64,000 nt of DNA from Nitrososphaerota archaeon. GTDB taxonomy: Archaea > Thermoproteota > Nitrososphaeria > Nitrososphaerales > Nitrosopumilaceae. This document shows positions 47,917 to 57,467 of this stretch, piece after piece. The DNA lies in contig JAGWHQ010000001.1 of NCBI GenBank assembly GCA_028866655.1, positions 115,198 through 179,197 on the forward strand, in the 5' to 3' direction. Position 1 is the first letter of the stretch. Each line of letters starts with the position of its first letter. Made by a program: the position numbers and the translations under genes. The notes beneath the pieces are model-generated. The model ran no database searches, was not told where the DNA came from, and was given only the letters and a program-made list of their open reading frames with translations.

Positions 47917-48488
47917 TCAAAAACATTTTTTGTTGTTTTAAAATTCCACATCTTGTCAGTTGCTTTTTTTATTCCAATTCTGGGACCCGATAGAATATCA
48001 GATTTTTTTATTTCAAATCCATCAGTGATGTACAGACTTGATTTTTTTGTCAAATCTTCGCCATATTCTTTTTTTGTTATCATCAATGCCTGAGTAAGCT
48101 TGGCAGGACCATTTGTCAAATTGGATACATCATCAGTCTTGCGTTGCCTTGACATGAGATCCAGTCCTTGTTTGGGTACAAGAGATCTGAGTAATACCGC
48201 ACCTGCTTCAAAATCTGGACTTTTAGCCACAGCATTTACGCAATAATGCATTCCATATGTAAAATAGACATAGGCTTGTCCAACAGGTCCAAACATTGCC
48301 TTGTTTCGGCCAGTCAGCCCACCAAAAGTATGGCTTGCAGGATCATCTTTGTATCGATAGGCTTCAGTTTCTATAATTATTCCAGATATTGTATTTCCAT
48401 TAATTTTTCTAACAAGTATCTTTCCAAGCAGGTCTTTTGCAACATCAACTGTATCCCTAGCATAAAATGAGCGTGCAAGTACCTTCAT
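47913..48488 (-). CDS. 3-methyladenine DNA glycosylase (AAG family)
   Basis: IIETEAYRYKDDPASHTFGGLTGRNKAMFGPVGQAYVYFTYGMHYCVNAV. Confidence 0.93.
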   Translation of the reverse strand: MKVLARSFYARDTVDVAKDLLGKILVRKINGNTISGIIIETEAYRYKDDPASHTFGGLTGRNKAMFGPVGQAYVYFTYGMHYCVNAVAKSPDFEAGAVLLRSLVPKQGLDLMSRQRKTDDVSNLTNGPAKLTQALMITKKEYGEDLTKKSSLYITDGFEIKKSDILSGPRIGIKKATDKMWNFKTTKNVFD

Positions 48489-49066
48489 TGTGAAATTTCT
48501 AGGTCCAAACCCTTTCTTAATTTATCCAATGATTTTGCAAGCAATACAAAGTCGTCCTTGAGAACCTGTTTGAGACCAGGATTGTATATCACAGCAGCTG
48601 GATGCACAGTAACAAAATAAAATTGACCACTACTTTTTACAATCTTGCCACGATTTTTTGTTATTTCACTACCATCAAGTAATGAGCGATATGCAGTGTT
48701 TCCAAGTATGCAAATGATTTTTGGTTTTATGATTTCAATTTCTTCGGATAGATATGGCCTACATGCAATCCGCTCTTCTGTCAGTGGCTGTCTATTATCA
48801 GGCGGTCGGCATTTTACTACATTTGTTATGTAGACATTTTCTCGCTCAAATCCTGCATATGCAAGTGCCTCAGAGAGAATCTGTCCGGCAGTTCCAACAA
48901 ACGGTTGTCCTTTTAGATCTTCATTTCGTCCAGGGGCTTCTCCTACAAAGATAACATCAGAGTTTTTGTTTCCATTTCCAGGTACGGCGTTTGTTCTTGA
49001 TTTTGAAAGACTACAGTTAACACAAGAGGTTACCCTATTTTTTACATCATCTAGTTTATCAGACAT
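48485..49066 (-). CDS. Family 4 uracil-DNA glycosylase
   Basis: IFVGEAPGRNEDLKGQPFVGTAGQIL; TNVVKCRPPDNR; CILGNTA. Confidence 0.93.
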   Translation of the reverse strand: MSDKLDDVKNRVTSCVNCSLSKSRTNAVPGNGNKNSDVIFVGEAPGRNEDLKGQPFVGTAGQILSEALAYAGFERENVYITNVVKCRPPDNRQPLTEERIACRPYLSEEIEIIKPKIICILGNTAYRSLLDGSEITKNRGKIVKSSGQFYFVTVHPAAVIYNPGLKQVLKDDFVLLAKSLDKLRKGLDLEISQ

Positions 49067-49067
49067 G

Positions 49068-50486
49068 TTATGTTGCCACGCTTTTTACAATCGACTTGCC
49101 ACGTATATGTGGACCGCCATTTCCCATCCTCATAATTTGCATTGGATCGCCTTTTCCACAGTTTCCGATTGGCCTTACCTGAAAATCTTTCCCTCTTGCA
49201 TCAATAGATTCGAAAAACTCTGGAGAATTTCCCATAACAATCACATCTCGTAATAATTCACCGAGTTCTCCATTCTCAATTTTTTGTGCATACTGGCATG
49301 AGATACTCCAATTGTATCTCATCATGTCTATTGAAGGAATTTTCATATTAGATATCAAAAAGCCATTTTTTACATCTTTTATCATCTCTGCAGGATCCCA
49401 ATTTCCAGGTGTAATGCATGTACATGCCATCCTCACAAGAGGCATGAACGAATACCCAGTTGCCCTCATTGATGAATTGGGTTCTGTATCAAATAGTGAT
49501 GCGGTCTCTCGACTTTGCATGTGATTACACAGTACTCCATCTTCTACCAACATTTTTCTTGTTGCAGGAACACCTTCATCATCGTACTTGTACCATCCAA
49601 GACTGGATTGGATGGTAGGATCATCAATTACGTTTAGCTCAGAGGAGCCAATCTTTGTCCCAAGTTTTCCTGCCCACCATGCACCACCGGCCCATGCCAT
49701 TTCTTTTCCAAGAACTCTGTCAGCTTCAGATGGGTGTCCAAGAATTTCATGTGAAAGAAGTGCAACAAAATCAGGGTTCATTACCACGGCGGCTTTTTCC
49801 TCTTTTACAGTCTTGGCATCAAGTAGCGCATCAGCTTTTTCAGATATGGATTTTGATACAACCAGTATGTCATTTTTTCCAGTCACCATCTCTAATCCAC
49901 CCCTTCCTCCTTCAGTAGTATTGACAGACTCGGTCAATCCAGAATAACGCGCTGTTGCTGACAAGTTTGCCATAACATCATCAAAGTCTTGGGTGATTTT
50001 TGATCCTTCACTGTTTATGAAATACTTGTGAAACTTGTCATGATGCATTGATACAGATGATTTTATTATTCTTTTTTTGTCACGAATTATCTTGTCAGAC
50101 TCTAAACCAAGTTTCATCATCTCTTCCATATTTGGCTCGACTAGTACTGGGAATTGTATATCATCAGTAAAAGAGCGAATGTCTGCCAGTTTTATCATAT
50201 GTTTTTTATAATCTGAATAATATCTAGCTGCTTTGACTGTGTCAACAATGTTTTGTTGTATTATATCAAACGATTTTGGTGCAGAGACAGAGTAGAATCC
50301 CCATGCACCATTTACTAGGACACGTATTCCAAGACCAGAATCTCTTGATGAAACAAAGTTTTCAACCTCACCATTTTCAATTACAAATCCTTCAGTCTTA
50401 ACAGATTCGGCCCTTACATCACAATATTGAGAACCCACATCAAGTGCAATTTTGATTGCTTTTTCAGCATAATCTTCAAGCGACAT
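49068..50486 (-). CDS. tldD: TldD/PmbA-family metalloprotease
   Basis: LLSHEILGHPSEADRVLG (HExxxH); ATGYSFMPLVRMACTCITPGNWDP. Confidence 0.93.
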   Translation of the reverse strand: MSLEDYAEKAIKIALDVGSQYCDVRAESVKTEGFVIENGEVENFVSSRDSGLGIRVLVNGAWGFYSVSAPKSFDIIQQNIVDTVKAARYYSDYKKHMIKLADIRSFTDDIQFPVLVEPNMEEMMKLGLESDKIIRDKKRIIKSSVSMHHDKFHKYFINSEGSKITQDFDDVMANLSATARYSGLTESVNTTEGGRGGLEMVTGKNDILVVSKSISEKADALLDAKTVKEEKAAVVMNPDFVALLSHEILGHPSEADRVLGKEMAWAGGAWWAGKLGTKIGSSELNVIDDPTIQSSLGWYKYDDEGVPATRKMLVEDGVLCNHMQSRETASLFDTEPNSSMRATGYSFMPLVRMACTCITPGNWDPAEMIKDVKNGFLISNMKIPSIDMMRYNWSISCQYAQKIENGELGELLRDVIVMGNSPEFFESIDARGKDFQVRPIGNCGKGDPMQIMRMGNGGPHIRGKSIVKSVAT

Positions 50487-50494
50487 GAATCATC

Positions 50495-52372
50495 CTATAT
50501 TGGCGTTCTACTAGTTTCTTCTACCTTTGAAAGAGTAAATGAGAAGGTAGTGCCTTTTGACATGACACTTTGCATCCATATGGTACCCCCATGCGCTTCC
50601 ACAATTCCCTTACATATTGACAAGCCCAAGCCACTCCCACCCTTTTCTCTCGTACTTGTAGTATCAGCTTGGTAGAATTTTTTGAATATCTTGTCGCTTG
50701 CATCAGGCGGTATGCCTTTACCATTATCTTTTACTGAAACCACAACATCGTGTTCTCTTTCTTCAAGTTGTACCTCCACCGTACCAGTCTTTGGAGCAGT
50801 TGCCTTGAGACTGTTTTTTATTAAATTGGTTAACACTTGAGATATTCTATCATCATCATAATATGCATAGATGTCTTTTTTTGGAGCATAGCTAAGCGTG
50901 ATCCCATCAATGATTGCTTGTGGTTGCATTCCAATGATTGTTTTTTCCACAGTTTTCTGGAGATTATTTTTCTCTTTTTTAATTCTAAGCTGCCCAAGCT
51001 CTAATTTTTGTGCATCAAGCAAATCCGAGATTAACTGTAATAACGTGGTTGCGCTAGAGCTGATAATTTTCAGTCTTTCCTTTTGAGTAGTGTTTAGCGG
51101 TCCAAGGTGTTCGCCTAATAATATATCAGAATACCCTTGAATTGGCACAAGAGGAGTTTTTAGTTCATGCGTAACCATTGCAAGGAATTCATCTTTTGCA
51201 ATCTCAATTTTCTTTGACTCTTCGTCTTTTTTCTGGATTGTCAAAGACATGGAGTTAAACGTCTCTGCAAGTTCTCCGACCTCATCTTTTGCAGAGTAGT
51301 TTATTTTTTCTCCGTAAATTCCTTCTTTGATACTACTGATTGCAGATATCAATGTCCCAAGAGGCATCAATGATTTTCTGATGGACAAAACAACTATGAC
51401 AAATATGATAATATCTGCAACGATGAACAATTGTACTATCACAACTTTATCATGTAATTGAGAGTCCACCATTCCGTTCCACTGGTCTACAAAACTAGAG
51501 GTTGCATTTAGCAACACATTTCTTTGAGAATTTAATTGTGATAGTGCAGCTCCAAAGTCTTTTGATAGTAGCGTATTTGATTCAACGTATGCCAATTTCA
51601 GATTGACAGATTCCCAGAGAGGATCAAGTTGTCTTATAGAATCAGAATTCTCTCGTGGAATTGCAGGTAGCGTTTCAGGAGTTATACCATATACGGCATA
51701 TTGCGGATTATCCAGTGGCAAGCCCTCCAATTTTTTTAGATCAGCATCAAATAGTAGACGGTCTTTTGTTAGTGATGAAGTGACATTTCCTCCTTCACCA
51801 ATTGAATACAATAATGTTTTTTCACCAATGTCTTTTGCGACATTTACCATTTCAAGTGCAATTATTTTTTGCCTATTGTAATTTCTATCTAGAGGGGTTA
51901 GATCATTTTCAACACCATTAGTTAATGAAATAAGATCGCCATTTTTGCCAAGTACATATGTTAATCCATCTCTTACTTTTGGATCAAAGATGGTCTCTTG
52001 TTTTATCTTTTCAGCATCTGCTTTGTATGGAATCCACGCATCTCCAACTTGTTGATATGCAGGGGCTAATTCAGATGGAACTGCAACCACATTGAGACCG
52101 CCGATATTTCCTCCCACTCCAAGTCGAGCATAAGTGTCATCAAAATCAGTTACTTGTTGTTCCAAAGTTGCCCTATCACCTTCATTACCACTTGCAATAG
52201 AGTTTGCAACACTACCAATTCTTTCGACTATAACCTTGAGATCACTTGCAGAGCTAATAGAATGTAAAATATCCTGATTTTGTTCTGATGTAAATATCAA
52301 GAGATAAAAATTAATAGCAGAGACCCCAATTATCACACCCAGTAAAAGATATGTCTTTAGAGTGAGCTTCAC
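50495..52372 (-). CDS. Membrane sensor histidine kinase (HAMP, HisKA, HATPase)
   Basis: MVTHELKTPLVPIQGYSDIL; NLIKNSLKAT; GSGLGLSICKGIVEAHGGTIW; GTG start proposed at 52372 because the longer ORF overlaps the divergent gene. Confidence 0.93.
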   Translation of the reverse strand: MKLTLKTYLLLGVIIGVSAINFYLLIFTSEQNQDILHSISSASDLKVIVERIGSVANSIASGNEGDRATLEQQVTDFDDTYARLGVGGNIGGLNVVAVPSELAPAYQQVGDAWIPYKADAEKIKQETIFDPKVRDGLTYVLGKNGDLISLTNGVENDLTPLDRNYNRQKIIALEMVNVAKDIGEKTLLYSIGEGGNVTSSLTKDRLLFDADLKKLEGLPLDNPQYAVYGITPETLPAIPRENSDSIRQLDPLWESVNLKLAYVESNTLLSKDFGAALSQLNSQRNVLLNATSSFVDQWNGMVDSQLHDKVVIVQLFIVADIIIFVIVVLSIRKSLMPLGTLISAISSIKEGIYGEKINYSAKDEVGELAETFNSMSLTIQKKDEESKKIEIAKDEFLAMVTHELKTPLVPIQGYSDILLGEHLGPLNTTQKERLKIISSSATTLLQLISDLLDAQKLELGQLRIKKEKNNLQKTVEKTIIGMQPQAIIDGITLSYAPKKDIYAYYDDDRISQVLTNLIKNSLKATAPKTGTVEVQLEEREHDVVVSVKDNGKGIPPDASDKIFKKFYQADTTSTREKGGSGLGLSICKGIVEAHGGTIWMQSVMSKGTTFSFTLSKVEETSRTPI

Positions 52373-52436
52373 AAGAAAAAAAATGACATTGGCGGGTATA
52401 AAAGTTAGTATAAAAGATATGTAGTAAGTAGTTAAA

Positions 52437-52805
52437 ATGTCAGACGAGTTTCTCAGGATGGCAAGACAAGAGATCCAGTCAGAGATAGACAACTTGAAAA
52501 AAATCTTGCTTTCCTGCACAAATGACGAACAACTCTATGAAGAATCTGACAACATTGAGAAGCACATGCACAAGATAAAGGGCCTGGCTCCCATGATGGA
52601 ACAAGGAAAAATGGGCGAGTTTGCCAAAATAAGCGACATGCTGGTAAAATATATTTCAAGTCACGGCGTATTGGATGGTTCACATGACATCATCTTAGAT
52701 GCAATAAAGAAAATGGCTAGCCTTTTTGATGGACAGACAAATATCAATATAGATGATTTTAAAAAACATGTCAAAAGTAGATACCCCGGCATTTTTGAAT
52801 TGTAA
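52437..52805 (+). CDS. Hpt-like (histidine phosphotransfer) helical protein
   Basis: DNIEKHMHKIKGLAPMMEQGKMGEFAKISDMLVKYI resembles the HxxKG Hpt/CheA P1 motif. Confidence 0.7.
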   Translation: MSDEFLRMARQEIQSEIDNLKKILLSCTNDEQLYEESDNIEKHMHKIKGLAPMMEQGKMGEFAKISDMLVKYISSHGVLDGSHDIILDAIKKMASLFDGQTNINIDDFKKHVKSRYPGIFEL

Positions 52806-52847
52806 ACTACACTTGTAATTATATAGTGCAAACTCGAACGAACTATC

Positions 52848-53210
52848 ATGTCAAGTGTCATGATAGTAGATGACTCGGATGCCATCAGAATGGTCCTAAA
52901 AGACATACTAGTCATAGGCAAACACAACTTGGTTGCAGAACTTTCAAGTGGCATAGGAGTCTTGGAAGAATATGTAAGAATAAAACCTGACATGGTGTTG
53001 CTCGATATGGCAATGCCAAAAAAAGATGGTCTTACAGTTCTCAAGGAAATTATTTCATACAATCCAAAAGCCAAGATCATAATGATTTCGGCAAGTGACA
53101 ATCAGGAAACGGTCAGAGAATGCATCAATGCAGGTGCTAGATCATATGTTTTAAAACCATTTAATTTCCACGAAGTACTAGACATAATTGATCGTGTTTC
53201 AAAATCATAG
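52848..53210 (+). CDS. Single-domain CheY-like response regulator
   Basis: MIVDDSDAIRMVLKDIL; DMVLLDMAMPKKDGL; KIIMISASDN; YVLKPFN. Confidence 0.95.
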   Translation: MSSVMIVDDSDAIRMVLKDILVIGKHNLVAELSSGIGVLEEYVRIKPDMVLLDMAMPKKDGLTVLKEIISYNPKAKIIMISASDNQETVRECINAGARSYVLKPFNFHEVLDIIDRVSKS

Positions 53211-54119
53211 ATCAGATAACTGATATCCGACGCTTGTAACCCATTTTGCTTTTTCTAACGGAAATCTATTGTTGCATTTTATGCACAGAAGATCATGTGA
53301 TGGATCTGAGAATTTATCTCCACAGTCATTGCATATGTAATAATTGTCCATTATCTTGTAATCTACTCCTAGAATTTTTATTTCCTTGTGACATTTTGGA
53401 CATTTGTTTTCCTTGTAAGAATTTTCAACTGAGACATTTCCACACTTGAAATGTTCAATTAGTTTTCCTTGTACAAAATTTGTTCCATTACAGGCAGGAC
53501 ATGAAAAGTTGGGAAGAATGCGCATAGAATCACACTGTATGCAAGAGACTTCTTTCATATCTGTAATCTTTGTTATCTTTTTTTCATTTTCAAGTTGTGA
53601 TAGATATTTTTTGGCCAGATCACCAGATAATTCAGAATACTCGACAAGCCTAGCAAAACTTATCCGAGGAGATGATTTTAGATGAAGCATTATTTTCTCA
53701 AGATCATCAGAAGGCTTTTCTTCTAGAATATCTTTTTCTTTTTCCAAGGTTTCAAAGACATTTTTTAGATTATCAAATCTGATGGGTTTTTCAATATACA
53801 GATAAGCACCGCCCCTTAGTGCATTTTTTATCTGTTCATCAGATTTTGAGTCTGCTGTTTCAAGAATTATTTTTGCACTAGGACGAATATTGAAGATGCC
53901 AGTCATGATCTCATTTGCATTCATATCAGGAAGATGAAAATCCAAAAGAACGATCGGTTGTTTACCCGCACTTTCAAGATCAGAGAATAACTGTATGCCC
54001 GCTCTTCCAGTATCACATGTCTTGATATTTTCGTATCCTAATTTTTTTAGAAAATCTCGTAAAAGAAGAGTCGTTGCCACACTGTCTTCAATTATAAGGA
54101 CATCATTTTTGTCGTGCAT
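53205..54119 (-). CDS. Response regulator with C-terminal multi-zinc-ribbon output region
   Basis: VLIIEDSVATTLLL; IVLLDFHLPDMN; CIQCDSM...CPACNG...CPKCHKEIK...CNDCG...CIKC. Confidence 0.88.
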   Translation of the reverse strand: MHDKNDVLIIEDSVATTLLLRDFLKKLGYENIKTCDTGRAGIQLFSDLESAGKQPIVLLDFHLPDMNANEIMTGIFNIRPSAKIILETADSKSDEQIKNALRGGAYLYIEKPIRFDNLKNVFETLEKEKDILEEKPSDDLEKIMLHLKSSPRISFARLVEYSELSGDLAKKYLSQLENEKKITKITDMKEVSCIQCDSMRILPNFSCPACNGTNFVQGKLIEHFKCGNVSVENSYKENKCPKCHKEIKILGVDYKIMDNYYICNDCGDKFSDPSHDLLCIKCNNRFPLEKAKWVTSVGYQLSDL

Positions 54120-54181
54120 TGATTGATTTTGTATCAGGCTGTGTCATTTTTAAATACAGTTATGATTAAAAGGTACGAAAA

Positions 54182-56002
54182 ATGAGTACACCTGTGGAAA
54201 AATTCGTAGTAGATACTAGCATCATAATAGATGGTGAGATCACTAAATTAATTGAAACAGGCACTATGATAAACTGCGAGATAATAATACCTGTTGCAGT
54301 TTTAGATGAATTACAATCTCAGGCATCTCAACATAAAGACCATGGTTTTGTGGGATTGGAGCAGATCAAAAAGATTCGTGAATTGGCAGACAAGAACAAC
54401 ATTGTCCTCAAATTTGAGGGCGAGCGACCAAGCATGGACGACATTAGACTTGCAAGGCATGGTAGAATTGATGCAATAATAAAAGACATTGCAAAAAAGA
54501 ATGGGGCTACATTTTATACTGCAGATTATGTGCAGGCATTAGTAGCACAAGCCGAAGGAGTAAAGACAAGCTATTCAAAACCTCAGATCAAAATTTCAGA
54601 CTTGGAGTTTGAGAAATATTTCGACTCTCAAACAATGAGCATCCATCTCAAGGATGGAACATTTCCACTTGCAAAGCGTGGCAAGCCAGGATCATTTTCC
54701 CTAGCACCAGTAGGGGAGACATTATTGACAAAGGAATACTTGGAAGGAATTACTAGTGAAATTTTGGAAGCATCAAGAGCTACACAACTTGGCATAATTG
54801 AAATATCAAAATCAGGCGCACTTGTAATCCAATACAAAGATTACAGAGTGGTTGTAACACATTCTCCATTTTCAAACAGTTATGAAATTACAATAACACA
54901 TCCAATAGTAAAGATGTCACTAGAGCAATATACTGTTTCTGAAAAACTGATGCAACGCTTGTCTGAAAAAGCAGAAGGCATATTGATATCAGGCTCTCCC
55001 GGGTCTGGCAAGAGTACACTTGCATCAAGCCTTGCAAATTATTATTCTACAAAAGGCAAGATTGTAAAGACATTTGAATCTCCAAGAGATTTGCAGGTAG
55101 ACAAGCAGGTAACACAATATACACATCTTGAGGGAAGTTTTGAAAATGCTGCAGACATTTTGCTTCTTGTAAGACCTGATTATACAATATTTGACGAAGT
55201 CAGAAGATATCAAGATTTTAGAGTATTTTCAGATCTCAGACTGGCAGGAGTAGGCATGATTGGAGTGGTTCATGCACATGCACCACTTGATGCAATTCAG
55301 CGATTCATTGGAAAAGTTGAACTTGGAATGATTCCTCATATTTTGGATACAGTAGTCTTTGTAAAAGCCGGTCAAATATCCAAAGTGTACGAGTTGGAGT
55401 TTAAGGTAAAGGTGCCAACAGGAATGACAGAACAAGATTTGGCAAGACCAGTAATTGAAATTCGCAACTTTGAGGATCATAACTTGGAATATGAAATTTA
55501 CACATATGGTGATGAAAATATTGTAATCCCAATAACCAAAGAAAGTAAAAGTGGTGGCATTGAAAAATTGGCAGAATCAAAGATAAAAGACACAATACGA
55601 AGATTTGATCCTAATGCAGAGATTGAAATTTTGTCAAACAACAGCATACGAGTGCGAGTTGATAAGGAAACCATACCAGCAATAATTGGCAGAGGCGGAG
55701 TAACAATAAATGAACTTGAAAAGACATTGGGAGTTCACATTGATGTAGAACCAAAAGAGAGAGGGTCTTCAAGAGGTGGTGAATGGTTTGAAATGTCAGA
55801 ATCTGGAAATAACTTTGTTTTAGAAGTGGACATTTCAAAATCTGGCATGGACGCAGAAATTTATGTCAACAACCAAAACCTTACATCCACACGAGTGGGA
55901 AAGAATGGTAGAATAATAATTCCAAAAAAATCTACTGCTGGAAAAAGACTGATTGGAGCTGTAATGTCAAAAGATGATATCAGAATATCTGTTCATGATT
56001 AA
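54182..56002 (+). CDS. PIN-domain / ATPase / KH-domain protein
   Basis: FVVDTSIIIDGEI; GSPGSGKSTLASSLA; TIPAIIGRGGVTINELEKTLGVHIDV. Confidence 0.95.
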   Translation: MSTPVEKFVVDTSIIIDGEITKLIETGTMINCEIIIPVAVLDELQSQASQHKDHGFVGLEQIKKIRELADKNNIVLKFEGERPSMDDIRLARHGRIDAIIKDIAKKNGATFYTADYVQALVAQAEGVKTSYSKPQIKISDLEFEKYFDSQTMSIHLKDGTFPLAKRGKPGSFSLAPVGETLLTKEYLEGITSEILEASRATQLGIIEISKSGALVIQYKDYRVVVTHSPFSNSYEITITHPIVKMSLEQYTVSEKLMQRLSEKAEGILISGSPGSGKSTLASSLANYYSTKGKIVKTFESPRDLQVDKQVTQYTHLEGSFENAADILLLVRPDYTIFDEVRRYQDFRVFSDLRLAGVGMIGVVHAHAPLDAIQRFIGKVELGMIPHILDTVVFVKAGQISKVYELEFKVKVPTGMTEQDLARPVIEIRNFEDHNLEYEIYTYGDENIVIPITKESKSGGIEKLAESKIKDTIRRFDPNAEIEILSNNSIRVRVDKETIPAIIGRGGVTINELEKTLGVHIDVEPKERGSSRGGEWFEMSESGNNFVLEVDISKSGMDAEIYVNNQNLTSTRVGKNGRIIIPKKSTAGKRLIGAVMSKDDIRISVHD

Positions 56003-56485
56003 TTATTCAAAATTCTCTAAAATTTTTGGATTTGCTTTTAGAAACGTGACAAACTTGCGCAGCTGCTTTATTGTTTGGGGGTTTAGGTGATGCTCTATTC
56101 CTTCTACATCTTGATTTGCGATTTCATGATTGATTCCAAGCATCCTGAAGAACTCTAGTAAGGTACCATGTTTTTGGCGTACCGCATCTGCCAAGGTAGC
56201 ACCCTTTTGTGTTAGATTTATTCCGCGGTATTTTTCATATTCTAGATATCCCCCTTCTGCAAGCTTTTGAAGCATCTTTGTGACAGACGGAGCACTTACT
56301 GTGAGATATCTTGAGATATCAAGCGTATTTGCATACCCCTTCAGCTCTACAAGTTCAGATATGACCTCAAGATAGTCCTCTATCCTAGAATAGTCAGTTT
56401 TTGCCGATTTATGTGCCTCTTTTATGGATTCTAACCTCTCAGCACGTTTTTCCTTCATGTTTTTGATGGTTACACATGAAATCAT
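56003..56485 (-). CDS. DtxR/MntR-family metal-dependent repressor
   Basis: RIEDYLEVISELVELKGYANTLDISRYLTVSAPSVTKMLQKL; GINHEIANQDVEGIEHHL. Confidence 0.93.
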   Translation of the reverse strand: MISCVTIKNMKEKRAERLESIKEAHKSAKTDYSRIEDYLEVISELVELKGYANTLDISRYLTVSAPSVTKMLQKLAEGGYLEYEKYRGINLTQKGATLADAVRQKHGTLLEFFRMLGINHEIANQDVEGIEHHLNPQTIKQLRKFVTFLKANPKILENFE

Positions 56486-56514
56486 ATAACCTAATCTCTT
56501 GATCAGAAATGTTC

Positions 56515-56556
56515 ACCTAGTTGTGATTGATCTTTTGCATGGATTGTTAACTAGGT
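56515..56556. promoter_or_regulatory. Inverted 8-mers ACCTAGTT...AACTAGGT upstream of the DtxR-family gene
   Basis: Read directly at 56515-56522 and 56549-56556. Confidence 0.45.
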
Positions 56557-56575
56557 TTTCAAAAATGAGGGATGC

Positions 56576-56920
56576 ATGGATGAGGGAGTTAGGCAGGGTA
56601 TTGATAAAATAAAGAAAGTAAGTGATTCCCTCCACAGAAGGGCTAGAATTTATTCTGAGCTTGGAAAGATAGACGATAGGGGAACTGCCCGTGCTTTAGG
56701 TTCACTACAAAGAGCATCGGCACCAGGAAAGAAAATAACAAAGATAGGATTTATTTTTCTTCTTTCGCCAGACCCAATTAGCACACCCATTGGAATCCCA
56801 ATGATAATTGCAGGAAAATATCTAGAAAAAGTATACAACGGTGCAACCATCAAAGATGTTGGTCAAGAGACAAAGAACTTTTTCAGTGATTATTCCAACC
56901 TAAAAGACAAGATGCGCTGA
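56576..56920 (+). CDS. Hypothetical protein
   Basis: ORF MDEGVRQGIDKIKK... Confidence 0.65.
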   Translation: MDEGVRQGIDKIKKVSDSLHRRARIYSELGKIDDRGTARALGSLQRASAPGKKITKIGFIFLLSPDPISTPIGIPMIIAGKYLEKVYNGATIKDVGQETKNFFSDYSNLKDKMR

Positions 56921-56972
56921 TATCACTATTTTTTGCATTAGTTTTTAACTGGATATTAGTCACAGGTTTTTT

Positions 56973-57467
56973 GTGGCAACAAGGGCCCAAGTTTTAATTC
57001 CGATTGCAATTGCAGCAGTGATAATCGGTATTGTCGGTGTACTTACAATTCCTGCAGATTCCAAGCTTGAAGAAGTCAAGTTTCCAATGGGTACAATCAA
57101 GATTGATGACAAGGTGTTAACAGTCCAGATTGCAGAAACAGATGCGCAGAAGGTGAGGGGTCTGATGTTTCAAAACGAACTTCCAGACGACCAAGGGATG
57201 ATCTTTGTGTTCAGCCAAGCCCAAGTTGTACCAATATGGATGTTAAACATGCAGTTTCCACTTGACATCATTTGGTTTGATTCAAACGGAAATGTAATTC
57301 ATATTGAGAAAAATGTCCAGCCATGCAAGTCTGCACTTGAAACTGCCACATGTACTGTTCAGAATGCAGACGGCAAGATGGCAAAATATGTTTTAGAAGT
57401 GACAGGTGGGTTTACTGACAAGTTCCACATTACTGAAAGCTCCAAGATGCAGATAATTTCAATTTAG
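56973..57467 (+). CDS. DUF192-family secreted/membrane-anchored protein
   Basis: VQIAETDAQKVRGLMFQNELPDDQGMIFVFSQAQVVPIWMLNMQFPLDIIWFD. Confidence 0.9.
   Translation: MATRAQVLIPIAIAAVIIGIVGVLTIPADSKLEEVKFPMGTIKIDDKVLTVQIAETDAQKVRGLMFQNELPDDQGMIFVFSQAQVVPIWMLNMQFPLDIIWFDSNGNVIHIEKNVQPCKSALETATCTVQNADGKMAKYVLEVTGGFTDKFHITESSKMQIISI

Noticed and set aside
52373-52519. Upstream 49 codons of the listed histidine kinase ORF
   Set aside because: They overlap the divergent Hpt-like gene and its promoter; a GTG start at 52372 immediately before the TM helix is more plausible.
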